64,000 nt of DNA from an uncultured Acetatifactor sp. (GTDB taxonomy: Bacteria; Bacillota; Clostridia; Lachnospirales; Lachnospiraceae), in the NCBI GenBank assembly GCA_910585805.1, contig CAJUFB010000005.1, positions 40,903-104,902 on the forward strand, written 5' to 3'. The notes below the pieces were generated by a model. The model was not told where the DNA came from. It was given only the letters and a program-made list of their open reading frames with translations, and did not search any database. The first letter of the stretch is position 1, and the number at the start of each line of letters is the position of its first letter. The position numbers were made by a program, and so were the translations under genes. Below are positions 41,980 to 50,140 of this stretch, piece by piece.

Positions 41980-44514
41980 TTATTTGCGTTCACGGGTATA
42001 CATTGGCGTACAGTATACATTATCCGCCATGGTGAATACGCCTGTGGAGCCTCTGTAACAGCACCACTGCGGCATTTTCGCATATCTGTGGGCCACAAAC
42101 CGGAAAGCCCCGATATGGTTCCGGACAGGGAGGGAGAAATCCTGTCTGGCGATTTCCCGGGGGCAGGGCCTGCAGGGAATCTCCAGCTTTGCGGTGAAAG
42201 CCAGGTGCTGTGCATCCGGTCCGGTGTAAAGCTCCAGATATTCCGGATAAATGATGCCGGAGCGATGGTGGGAGAGGAAGCCCACAGTAATCTGCTCCAC
42301 GGGCATAAGCTCAGGAAGCTGTCCGCAGATTTCCAGATTCTCAAGGGTGCCACGCCACCTGCCGTCCAGATAATCCAGGGAGCCCCGCAGGGGTTCCAGA
42401 AAATCAGCGATACCGTTTCCGTGGAATACGGGTCTGGGGTCAAAACGGGTGCCGCTTGTGAGCGAGAGTCCCGGAACGGTAAAACGGTATTCCGATGATA
42501 CGATTTCGCTGCAGCGTCCGTCCGGAAGGAACAGCCCTGCATGGATCACCGTGTCCCCATTCAGTTTAAGAGGTTGGGAATAGCAGGGCGAATTCTTTGT
42601 GGGCGCTGTGCCGTCCAGGGTATAGCGGATTTCTCCGGGTTCCGGGGCGTGCAGACGGATCAGGGGGGCGGAGCCTGCCGGAAACAGGCAGGACTTCGGT
42701 TCCATGACAGGGGCCATGGGGGGTACCTGAAAGATCCGCGCCGTTGTCCGGGGAGTGCAGGGAGACGCTTCCGGAGCCGCAGAATTCCTCTCTGCTGTGC
42801 TGCCGTTTTCATTGCGGTGAAGGAAAGGCGAGGATGAATCCCCGTCCAGTCCCTTCCCGGTACTGTCCGCCGTAATTTCTTCCGAAAATATGGTCTGTCT
42901 GTCCGCGGGAACCCCCAGACGGAGACAGATTTTCCCCTCTTCCGGACAGATGACCACGCCATCTGTTCCGGCCCGGAGAATCAGCCCTCTCTCCGCATCC
43001 AGTCCGTAGGAAAATCCCTCATATTCCATGGAAATCAGCCCAACGGAACTTTCGTTTGCCTTGGACGGAGTAGTTTCGGCTGTCAATGTTTCCTCCTGCA
43101 CCTTTTCGCCCTCATGGGAACGGAAAACCGGAAGTGTGTCGAAGCATAAGCGGTAATCTCCTTCAAGCAGGACATGATCGGGATACATGGTAAAGCATGC
43201 CAGCTGTGCGCCGGAACCTTCTTCCGAGAGAACTGCCCGGGCGGTAAGCTCGTCCGGGGCCTGCCAGGAAATTTTTCCCTGGGGTTCCCTGCCGTTTTCG
43301 TCCAGCAATCGGATATAGGGGCGCTGACCAAATTGGTCAATCCAGATCTGAGGGAACAGCAACGGAAGCGCGTCGAAGGTGCTCTTGGTGCTTGTCATGG
43401 GTTTTTCCAGGTATCTGGAGGGGTAATTCTCCCGGTACAGGAAGAAATCCCGGATACGCAGGTGGCCTTCCTCACCCAGGAAGCCCAGACGGTAATTGCT
43501 GCAGGCATACCACTGGGCGGAAAGATTCTTCTCCGTGTCCCAGTCGCCGGAGGCCTGGAAGGTCATGGGCGGGGTCAGGCGGTAGGTGTTTCTGAACCAT
43601 TCACCGCTGTCTGCCATGGTCTCGATGCGGACTTTTCCCTTTTCCCGGAGGGCTTTCAGTGCTTTCAGCTGGGGCTCCATGCCGGGTTTTATATTTTCCC
43701 AGAGGAAATTGTTTTCCTGTCCAACATGGGCATAGCCCACACCCAGGGTGTCCTCTTCCGTGAGACATCCGAAAAACCAGTCAATCCACTTTTCGTTTCT
43801 CCCTATGAGCCAGGAGGGTTCCAGAGTGTAGACCCCGTGAAGGCCGGGGCGCACATCCTGCTCGAAATTGTAGATAGGGTCAGGCCCCAGAAGCCGGAAC
43901 ATGGGCACGGAAAGCTGCCCGTTGTATGTATTGGCGGGAATATTCTCATTGCGCAGGCTGGGATAATAGATGCCGTTGGGATAGCCGCCCCAGAGGGTGA
44001 AGCCGTCCGTCCCCATCTGGTCCCGGCAGATGGCGCTGGCCACAATGCCGTACTTTTCTGCGGCGTGGGCCACGGTTACCGTATCCAGTACCCAGGAGCC
44101 TATGGTTTTGGGATAGAAGCCGAATACCTGCAGGAAATCATCCATGTAGGCGTCCACCAGTTTCCTGCGCTCTTCCGGGGTATAGCCGATGCAGTAGGCG
44201 CTGTTCACCCGCTCGTCGAATTCCTCCGTCCAGGCTCCCCGGAAAGTAACCCCGGCTTTCCGGCAGAGAGGCTCCGTGATTTCCCACCAGGCGGAGATTT
44301 CGTCCCGAACATCCGTGCAGACCTTCAGCAGTTCCTGATAGCGGGGCTCCATGAGGGCGTCGTATTTCAGGGCGTAAGTCGCCGGGAAACCGTACTGCCT
44401 GATCAAAGTAATCTGGTTTTGGACGGTTTCGAAATCGTCCGGTATGAAAACGCTTGGTTCCACATGGGACATGCGGATGAAGTTATAAATATTGACGATT
44501 ACCGTTTTTTTCAT
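41980..44514 (-). CDS. large carbohydrate-type protein with deacetylase-like N-domain
   Basis: An 844-residue protein, start MKKTVIVNIYNFIRMSHVEP with AGGAG 9 nt upstream and no signal peptide. Residues 1-~330 look like a seven-stranded-barrel polysaccharide deacetylase or glycoside hydrolase relative (DFETVQNQITLIRQYGFPATYALKYD, GAWTEEFDERVNS, GFYPKTIGSWVLD). The middle is beta-rich. Residues about 615-690 match a chitobiase/hexosaminidase C-terminal domain (IRYTLDGTAPTKNSPCYSQPL), and the end resembles a discoidin-type sugar-binding sandwich. A glycan-acting enzyme is likely; reaction and substrate are not assigned. Confidence 0.7.
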   Translation of the reverse strand: MKKTVIVNIYNFIRMSHVEPSVFIPDDFETVQNQITLIRQYGFPATYALKYDALMEPRYQELLKVCTDVRDEISAWWEITEPLCRKAGVTFRGAWTEEFDERVNSAYCIGYTPEERRKLVDAYMDDFLQVFGFYPKTIGSWVLDTVTVAHAAEKYGIVASAICRDQMGTDGFTLWGGYPNGIYYPSLRNENIPANTYNGQLSVPMFRLLGPDPIYNFEQDVRPGLHGVYTLEPSWLIGRNEKWIDWFFGCLTEEDTLGVGYAHVGQENNFLWENIKPGMEPQLKALKALREKGKVRIETMADSGEWFRNTYRLTPPMTFQASGDWDTEKNLSAQWYACSNYRLGFLGEEGHLRIRDFFLYRENYPSRYLEKPMTSTKSTFDALPLLFPQIWIDQFGQRPYIRLLDENGREPQGKISWQAPDELTARAVLSEEGSGAQLACFTMYPDHVLLEGDYRLCFDTLPVFRSHEGEKVQEETLTAETTPSKANESSVGLISMEYEGFSYGLDAERGLILRAGTDGVVICPEEGKICLRLGVPADRQTIFSEEITADSTGKGLDGDSSSPFLHRNENGSTAERNSAAPEASPCTPRTTARIFQVPPMAPVMEPKSCLFPAGSAPLIRLHAPEPGEIRYTLDGTAPTKNSPCYSQPLKLNGDTVIHAGLFLPDGRCSEIVSSEYRFTVPGLSLTSGTRFDPRPVFHGNGIADFLEPLRGSLDYLDGRWRGTLENLEICGQLPELMPVEQITVGFLSHHRSGIIYPEYLELYTGPDAQHLAFTAKLEIPCRPCPREIARQDFSLPVRNHIGAFRFVAHRYAKMPQWCCYRGSTGVFTMADNVYCTPMYTRERK

Positions 44515-44671
44515 GTTTGTTTTCTCCTGATTTTAGTGCCGCCGGCGCATTGTGGATGGCAGGCGGCCTGGTGGTGGTAATCCGTCTCCTGGCAGCGCAT
44601 TTTGAGTGAGATTTGCCCCGGATAAAATGACAGGAGCGCAGCGCGATACCAGAAGTCGGAAAACCCCGGCT

Positions 44672-45073
44672 TTACCGTTTTACATAGCGCATGTCTGTCC
44701 TCTGGATATGATTGATCAGCCAGGTGATCAGGAATCCCAGCAGATCCTCCACAAATGCATTCTGGCTTTCGGCATCCTCTCCCATATCGTCCAGATCAAA
44801 CCGCAGCAGACTTTCCTCGAAGCTGCGGTGCTGGGCAATGTGTTCTTTTATATGCTCATATTGAATTTTTTCCAAATAAGCTTCCTCATGGGAAAAGTGT
44901 ATTTTTGTGTAATCAATGAGTTCGGAAATCAGACGGGTAAGGCTTTCTGTTTTATCGTATTGAAGATTGTCATTCAACAGCTCATGGGTTTCCTGGGCCA
45001 GGGAAAATAATTTTCCATGCTCCTGGTCTATGGCTTCGATTCCTGTGTAATATTCCGGTTTCATTTCGTACAT
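44672..45073 (-). CDS. bacteriohemerythrin
   Basis: A 133-residue four-helix di-iron protein that binds O2 and is thought to protect anaerobes or carry oxygen. The metal ligands are visible: GIEAIDQEHGKLF (His, Asp-x-x-His), THELLND, FSHEEAYLEK, HIAQHRSFEE and HIQRTDMRYV. Start MYEMKPEYYTGIEAID with AGGAGGAATCACTACA. A minus-strand promoter (TTGATT, 17 bp, TTAAAA) lies within 45115-45150. It is transcribed away from the HD-acetyltransferase gene. Confidence 0.93.
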   Translation of the reverse strand: MYEMKPEYYTGIEAIDQEHGKLFSLAQETHELLNDNLQYDKTESLTRLISELIDYTKIHFSHEEAYLEKIQYEHIKEHIAQHRSFEESLLRFDLDDMGEDAESQNAFVEDLLGFLITWLINHIQRTDMRYVKR

Positions 45074-45331
45074 TGTAGTGATTCCTCCTGTATATCAAAA
45101 TATTTATAATGATTCCTAATTTTAACACTTTACTTTACTATAATCAAGCATGTAAAGGCATTGATCAGATATATTTCAGAACACAGCTTCGGAACAGTGA
45201 GAAACAGGTTACTTTGCAGCATATACCTGGGTGAATATTCTGCCGTTGTACTGTGTGTGCAATGCAACATACAGTACACCTTTGAGATGTGAAATAGGAT
45301 TCGGCGCAAAGCTGTACTGGCGGTAAAATGC

Positions 45332-45360
45332 TTTACAAATGCATATATATCATATATACT
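45332..45360 (+). promoter_or_regulatory. promoter of the HD-acetyltransferase gene; gene-free stretch 45074-45392
   Basis: TTTACA (45332-45337), a 17-bp spacer, TATACT (45355-45360), 32 bp before the start codon. The rest of the stretch holds the divergent hemerythrin promoter and otherwise nothing I recognise. Confidence 0.65.
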
Positions 45361-45392
45361 GAAAGCAGCGATGGAAATCAGGAAGGAAAATT

Positions 45393-46415
45393 ATGTTGCT
45401 CACAAGAAAACAGGCAGAAGAACTTTTGGTGGAAGCTGAGAAGTGTAACCCGGGACCCTGGGGGGATCACAGCCGCGTGGCGGCTCACTGCGCGGAGAGA
45501 ATCGCCCGGGCCTGCGGAGATATGGATCCGGACAAGGCATACATACTGGGACTGCTGCATGACATAGGGAGAAAATTCGGCGGAAGGCATCTGGGACATG
45601 TATCCGACGGCTATTCATATATGCTGTCCCTGGGGTATGACGAAGCGGCACGGATTTGCCTCACCCATTCCTTTCATGACAAAACCACCGACGGTTACAT
45701 CGGAAATTTCGACACCACGGAAGAGGAACTGCGCATGATACGGGAGGCATTGCAGACAGCTGTCACGGATGAGTATGATATGCTGATCCGGCTGTGTGAT
45801 TCCCTGGCAGGCAGCCGGGGAGTGCTGGACATGGAAGAGCGGATGGAAGACGTAAAGCGCAGATACGGTTCCTATCCCCGGGATAAGTGGGAGGATAACC
45901 TGGCATTAAAATCATATTTCGAGAAAAAGATGAACAGGGATATCTACAACGTTACGGAAAAGGAACAGTGGACGGTTTTTCGGATAAGAAAAGCCGGTTT
46001 GCAGGATGCGGACACTGTGGCGGAACTGGCCGTACAGATGTGGGACAGTCATACCCTGCAGGAAATGGCTGAGGACATTTGCGGGACAATGACGAAAGAG
46101 GACGCCTGCTTTTTCCTGTCCTATGCAGGGGGACTTCCCGTGGGATTTGCCCAGTGCGGGCTGCGGCATGATTATGTGGAAGGAACCGAATCCACGCCCG
46201 TGGGTTATCTGGAAGGCATATTCGTGCGGGAAGAGTTCCGGAACAGGGGCTATGCCCGGGCGCTTTTGAGGGAATGCGAGAAATGGGCAGGAGAGAGGGA
46301 ATGCAGGGAATTTGCCAGTGACTGTGAGCTGGAAAATACAGACAGCCCGGGTTTTCACCGGGCCATGGGGTTCCGTGAGGCGAACCGGATTATCTGTTTT
46401 GTTAAAGAGTTGTGA
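45393..46415 (+). CDS. HD-domain phosphohydrolase fused to AAC(6')-like acetyltransferase
   Basis: A 340-residue two-domain protein. Residues 1-~180 are an HD domain: GDHSRVAAHCAERIA, YILGLLHDIGRKFG, CLTHSFHD, and a later LIRLCDSLAG. Residues ~195-340 are a GNAT acetyltransferase close to aminoglycoside 6'-N-acetyltransferases: QMWDSHTLQEM, LRHDYVEGTESTPVGYLEGIFV, RNRGYARALL (acetyl-CoA loop), and EFASDCELENTDSPGFHRAMGF with ANRIICFVKEL. Such AAC(6') proteins usually stand alone. The fusion is in one uninterrupted frame. Aminoglycoside acetylation is inferred from similarity, not shown; other amines are possible. Own promoter just upstream. Confidence 0.88.
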   Translation: MLLTRKQAEELLVEAEKCNPGPWGDHSRVAAHCAERIARACGDMDPDKAYILGLLHDIGRKFGGRHLGHVSDGYSYMLSLGYDEAARICLTHSFHDKTTDGYIGNFDTTEEELRMIREALQTAVTDEYDMLIRLCDSLAGSRGVLDMEERMEDVKRRYGSYPRDKWEDNLALKSYFEKKMNRDIYNVTEKEQWTVFRIRKAGLQDADTVAELAVQMWDSHTLQEMAEDICGTMTKEDACFFLSYAGGLPVGFAQCGLRHDYVEGTESTPVGYLEGIFVREEFRNRGYARALLRECEKWAGERECREFASDCELENTDSPGFHRAMGFREANRIICFVKEL

Positions 46416-46567
46416 TTGCGTTTTTCCATGTTTTTTGCCCGGAATCGCCGCGTGGACGGGGGGAGCTGCATGGGGTGGAATTTCCGTCCCCCGATATGCG
46501 GAACTGCCGTATGGACGGGGAGGGACAGCAGGAAAGGCGTCTTGGGATGCATTGAGAGGAGTATAAT

Positions 46568-48250
46568 ATGAAAAGAGCGATGAAGCAATCCACACTGATA
46601 TTGATTTTGAATGGAATCTCCATTCTGGCGCTGCTGTTTCTGGTAGTTTCCCTGTTTTCCTACAGCGGTGTCAGCAAACAGCTGAATGATGCAAGCGAGG
46701 AACGGTTTGAACTTACCTATAATGCCAATCGGTTTATGGACGGTTCTGCCTATCTGACCAATGAAGTCAGGGCATTTGCCGCCACGGGCGGGCAGGAGCA
46801 TTATGATAACTACTGGAGGGAAGTCAATGAACTGAAAAACAGGGACAAGGGTGTGGCCGCCCTTCAGGAGATTGGTATTACGGAGCAGGAACAGGAAATG
46901 ATTGACCGGATGTCCTCCCTTTCCAATGAACTGGTGCCCCTGGAGGATGAGGCCATGAAGGAGGTGCAGGCTGGAGAGCGTGAAAAAGCCATCGAATATG
47001 TGTACGGAACGGAATACAGCGCGTCCATAGCAAAAATAAATGAGTTGAAAGAGGCATTTCTCTCCGCGCTGGATACCAGGTCTCTGGAGCAGCTGCAGGC
47101 TCTGGAGAAGCGGGAGGACTATATCGAGATGACCATGATTTGCGCACTGGTTATGGTGGGCATTATCACTGTGCTGAACATGGCGGTGACCAGGATTCAG
47201 ATTATGCGTCCCGTACTTGCGGTAAAAAACCAGATAGGGGAGATTTCCAGGGGAAATCTTTCGGCAAAATTTTCACTGGAGTCCAATACTTCGGAGATTG
47301 GCATGCTTGTGGAGTCCATCCACGAGACCAGAAGGGAGCTGAAGAAATATATTCAGGATATCGATTACACACTGGCCCAGATGGCCCAGGGGAATATGAA
47401 CCTGACCGTGGGAAACGATTATTTGGGGGAATTTGCGCCTATTCAGGCGGCTATGGGGCAGATACTGGATGCCCTCAACACAGCGCTTTCCCGTATTCAC
47501 GTTACGGCACAGCAGGTTTCCGAGGAGTCGGTGCAGATGGCAACGGATGCCCAGACCCTTTCCAGCGGCAGTGTGGAGCAGGCTGCCGCCGTTCAGGAAC
47601 TGTCTGCCAGCATTCAGGATATATCCAGGCAGGTTGACCGCACTTCCGAGGATGCGGGAGATGCCAGGACTGCTTCGGAAGAAGCTGCCATGCAGCTGGA
47701 GATCTGTGACCGGAAAATGGAGGCTCTCACGGCTGCCATGGAGGACATCTCGAAATCTTCCCAGCAGATTGGCGGAATCATCAAAACCATGGAAGATATC
47801 GCTTTCCAGACCAAGATTCTGTCTCTGAATGCTTCTGTGGAAGCAGCCCGGGCCGGAGAGGCGGGAAGAAGCTTTTCCGTTGTGGCGGATGAGGTTCAGA
47901 CCCTGGCGAACAAGAGTTCCGCTTCCGCCCATAATATTACGCAGCTGATTGAAAACTCCATGCAGTTGGTGGCATATGGAGCCTCTCTGTCCTCCGATAC
48001 GACAGAAGCCCTTGCCGCGGTAATCTCCAGCGCCAGGAAATCGACGGAGATAGTAGAGCGGATAGCAGGCTCCGCGGTGGAGCAGTCCCAGTCGCTGAAG
48101 CAGCTGACGCTGGGGATGGAGCAGATTTCCGAGGTAGTACAGACCAACGCTGCCACGGCGGAAAAATCCGCCGCATCCGCCAGGGAATTAAGCGGCCAGG
48201 CGGAAGAACTGAAGGTTGCCGTCCAGAGATTCCGGCTGAGAGAGCGGTAA
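46568..48250 (+). CDS. methyl-accepting chemotaxis protein
   Basis: A 560-residue membrane receptor. One helix (residues ~10-32), a ~150-residue four-helix-type outer domain (SEERFELTYNANRFMDGSAY), a second helix (~190-212), a HAMP domain, and the long cytoplasmic coiled coil. The signalling tip reads IKTMEDIAFQTKILSLNASVEAARAGEAGRSFSVVADEVQTLA, the conserved CheA/CheW contact. Ends without a CheR-tethering pentapeptide. Ribosome site GAGAGGAG. No other chemotaxis gene is in the window. The 152 bp before it contain a partly duplicated GC-rich stretch (46450-46545). Confidence 0.94.
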   Translation: MKRAMKQSTLILILNGISILALLFLVVSLFSYSGVSKQLNDASEERFELTYNANRFMDGSAYLTNEVRAFAATGGQEHYDNYWREVNELKNRDKGVAALQEIGITEQEQEMIDRMSSLSNELVPLEDEAMKEVQAGEREKAIEYVYGTEYSASIAKINELKEAFLSALDTRSLEQLQALEKREDYIEMTMICALVMVGIITVLNMAVTRIQIMRPVLAVKNQIGEISRGNLSAKFSLESNTSEIGMLVESIHETRRELKKYIQDIDYTLAQMAQGNMNLTVGNDYLGEFAPIQAAMGQILDALNTALSRIHVTAQQVSEESVQMATDAQTLSSGSVEQAAAVQELSASIQDISRQVDRTSEDAGDARTASEEAAMQLEICDRKMEALTAAMEDISKSSQQIGGIIKTMEDIAFQTKILSLNASVEAARAGEAGRSFSVVADEVQTLANKSSASAHNITQLIENSMQLVAYGASLSSDTTEALAAVISSARKSTEIVERIAGSAVEQSQSLKQLTLGMEQISEVVQTNAATAEKSAASARELSGQAEELKVAVQRFRLRER

Positions 48251-48319
48251 GTTTCCGCATGAACGGTTCCGGCAGGACCGCCATGATCAGGCTGCTGTGC
48301 CGTCTGCAGAGTATAACGA

Positions 48320-48380
48320 GTGAACGCATCGCGGTATTCCAGAGCTGAAAGCGGCAATGAAATGCGTTCACGAGTATAAC
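48320..48380. repeat. inverted repeat including shared 20-mer
   Basis: GTGAACGCAT (48320-48329) and ATGCGTTCAC (48362-48371) are inverted copies. The right arm is part of AATGCGTTCACGAGTATAAC (48361-48380), which recurs exactly at 49393-49412. It lies about 310 bp before the XRE regulator gene in the otherwise gene-free 48251-48688. Confidence 0.6.
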
Positions 48381-48471
48381 CTGCATATCAGCGCGTTTGT
48401 CGCATTTTTCCTTATCCGCTTTAGTTTCTGTGCAGTTTTTCATTTTTTTCGATACAAGTGTTTTCCTCTTG

Positions 48472-48495
48472 GTATCAGACTGTATAGTCTGATAC
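48472..48495. promoter_or_regulatory. perfect 24-bp palindrome upstream of the XRE gene
   Basis: GTATCAGACT (48472-48481), 4-nt centre GTAT, AGTCTGATAC (48486-48495). It is 55 bp before the promoter at 48551. It could be an operator or a terminator of upstream RNA; no T-run follows. Confidence 0.55.
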
Positions 48496-48550
48496 TCGGT
48501 ATTGGAATTGTACAAATAGATTCCGGAGCTTTTGAAAACGGAAAGTACAC

Positions 48551-48579
48551 TTGACATTTTTGAGGGGGAGAGTTATAAT
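48551..48579 (+). promoter_or_regulatory. consensus promoter of the XRE/membrane-protein operon
   Basis: TTGACA (48551-48556), 17-bp spacer, TATAAT (48574-48579): an exact consensus, 110 bp before the XRE start codon. Confidence 0.85.
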
Positions 48580-48688
48580 CAGATTATGGAAAGCGAACTT
48601 TACATTCCTGAAGGCTTTCCGGGACGGACATTCGGGCCTGGCGCCGGAAGCGGGTACCCGGCGGTTTTGGCGGAAAGGAGGGAAATCC

Positions 48689-48892
48689 ATGAAAAACCGC
48701 ATTGAAGAAATTCGGAAAAAGCATGGTATGAATCAGGAGGAACTGGCGGATGCGCTGGAGGTGTCCAGACAGACTATCGGTTCCCTGGAAAACGGGAGAT
48801 ACAATCCTTCCATTATACTTGCGTTTAAGATTGCCCGGTATTTTGATATGTCCATAGAGGAAATTTTTCTTTACGAGGAGGAATCAGGATGA
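48689..48892 (+). CDS. small XRE-family (Cro/CI-like) regulator
   Basis: A 67-residue DNA-binding protein that is almost only a helix-turn-helix: RKKHGMNQEELADALEVSRQTIGSLENGRYNPSIILAFKIARYF. Ribosome site AAAGGAGGGAAATCC. It overlaps the next gene by 4 bases (ATGA). This compact type usually sits beside a small membrane protein, as here, and often represses its own operon. Candidate sites are the palindrome at 48472 and the 20-mer shared with the ABC gene promoter region at 49393. Confidence 0.93.
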   Translation: MKNRIEEIRKKHGMNQEELADALEVSRQTIGSLENGRYNPSIILAFKIARYFDMSIEEIFLYEEESG

Positions 48893-49305
48893 GAATAAAG
48901 ACGAAAGGATATCTGGCTCTGGCGGCGGGAGGGATTCTGGTTCTTCTGACTGCCATTGCCTGTGGGGGAGAACTTTCCGGCAAGCTTCAGGGAATTCTGC
49001 TGGGACTGGGAAGCATGGGGACGGCTGTCGGGTTTGTCCGTTTTTTCTGCGGGCGCTTTGAGGAAAGGCATCCGGACCAGAGAAGGAAAGCCGAAATCGA
49101 AAACTGCGACGAACGTAACCGGGACATCCGCTCCCGCTCCCAGGCGGCGGCAGGACAGGCGCTGCAGTGGGCGGTAATAGCCCTGGCCTGGGTCAATATT
49201 CTGTGTGACGGGGAGTTGTGGATTACTTTGTCGGCTGTGGGGATTTTTGTGGGAAAGGTGGTTTTGGAGGCAGCGCTGACAGGATATTACGGCAGCCGGA
49301 TGTGA
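48889..49305 (+). CDS. small membrane protein linked to XRE regulator
   Basis: A 138-residue protein with four likely membrane helices in two pairs (about residues 7-25, 32-53, 88-106, 110-130), separated by a charged loop (RRKAEIENCDERNRDIRSRSQ). This loop-and-helix layout is common in clostridial membrane proteins coded right after XRE regulators; no biochemical function is known to me. Translationally coupled to the regulator by ATGA. The ABC pair begins 127 bp downstream. Confidence 0.82.
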   Translation: MRIKTKGYLALAAGGILVLLTAIACGGELSGKLQGILLGLGSMGTAVGFVRFFCGRFEERHPDQRRKAEIENCDERNRDIRSRSQAAAGQALQWAVIALAWVNILCDGELWITLSAVGIFVGKVVLEAALTGYYGSRM

Positions 49306-49392
49306 GCGCAGTCCCTGATTTTTTTGCGCTTAAGCAACTCATAAACAGTGTATATTTCATGCTTTTTAAAACGGCCGGGCAGAAGAAATATC

Positions 49393-49412
49393 AATGCGTT
49401 CACGAGTATAAC
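49393..49412 (+). promoter_or_regulatory. 20-mer shared with the XRE upstream region
   Basis: AATGCGTTCACGAGTATAAC, an exact copy of 48361-48380. It ends 20 bp before the ABC gene start, and its TATAAC could be a -10. A shared operator or a leftover of a repeat are both possible. Confidence 0.5.
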
Positions 49413-49432
49413 TTTTATATGAGGAGAAATAT

Positions 49433-50140
49433 ATGAATTTTGTCATAGAACACTTATCCAAACATTTCGAGAAAAAGGAGGTCCTGCGGGACATCACCTT
49501 CACCTTTCGGGAGGGCAGAATCTACGGTCTCCTGGGCAGAAACGGAGCGGGCAAGACTACCCTGTTCAACTGTATCAACCGGGATATCCGGGCGGACGGC
49601 GGAGCCTTTTTCCTGGAGACGGAAGAAGGCAGGCGGGAGATTGGGCCGGGGGATATCGGCTATGTGCTCTCCACGCCCACGGTGCCGGAATTCCTCACAG
49701 GAAGGGAATTTCTGAAATTTTTCCTGGATATAAATGAGAAAAGCATTCCCAACCCCAAATCCCCGGAGGAATACTTTGACTACATGAGCATCGCCCCGGA
49801 GGATAGAGACAGGCTTCTGAAGGATTATTCCCACGGCATGAAAAACAAGATGCAGATGCTGGTGAACATCATCGCTCAGCCCAATCTGCTTCTTTTGGAT
49901 GAACCTCTGACCTCTCTGGACGTGGTGGTGGCGGAGGAGATGAAGCAGCTGCTGCGTTCTCTGAAGGAGAACCGCATTATTGTGTTTTCCACCCATATCA
50001 TGGACCTGGCCCTGGATCTGTGCGACGAGATTGTGCTGCTGAACCACGGGGAGCTGGAGGCGGTGGAAAAACAGCATCTGAACGCAGGGGAATTCCGGGA
50101 GAAAATCATAGCGGCGCTTCGGGAGGAAGAACATGATTAA
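49433..50140 (+). CDS. ABC transporter ATP-binding protein
   Basis: A 235-residue ATPase: GLLGRNGAGKTTLFNCI (Walker A), a Q-loop region where the Gln is not obvious (GYVLSTPTVPEFLTG), signature LKDYSHGMKNKMQML (YSHGM type of ABC-2 exporters), Walker B LLLLDEPLTSLD and STHIMD. Start MNFVIEHLSKHFEKKEVL with GAGGAG. It overlaps the permease gene by 8 bases. Probably an ABC-2 exporter, possibly controlled by the XRE gene upstream. Confidence 0.92.
   Translation: MNFVIEHLSKHFEKKEVLRDITFTFREGRIYGLLGRNGAGKTTLFNCINRDIRADGGAFFLETEEGRREIGPGDIGYVLSTPTVPEFLTGREFLKFFLDINEKSIPNPKSPEEYFDYMSIAPEDRDRLLKDYSHGMKNKMQMLVNIIAQPNLLLLDEPLTSLDVVVAEEMKQLLRSLKENRIIVFSTHIMDLALDLCDEIVLLNHGELEAVEKQHLNAGEFREKIIAALREEEHD

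Noticed and set aside
41986..42001. Third copy of the TGCGTTCAC..GTATA 20-mer
   Set aside because: Partial match lying in the last codons of the minus-strand gene; best explained by coding sequence.
43174..44580. 468-residue plus-strand frame inside the 41980-44514 gene
   Set aside because: Gly/Val/Phe-rich shadow; the minus-strand frame has recognisable domains and a ribosome site.
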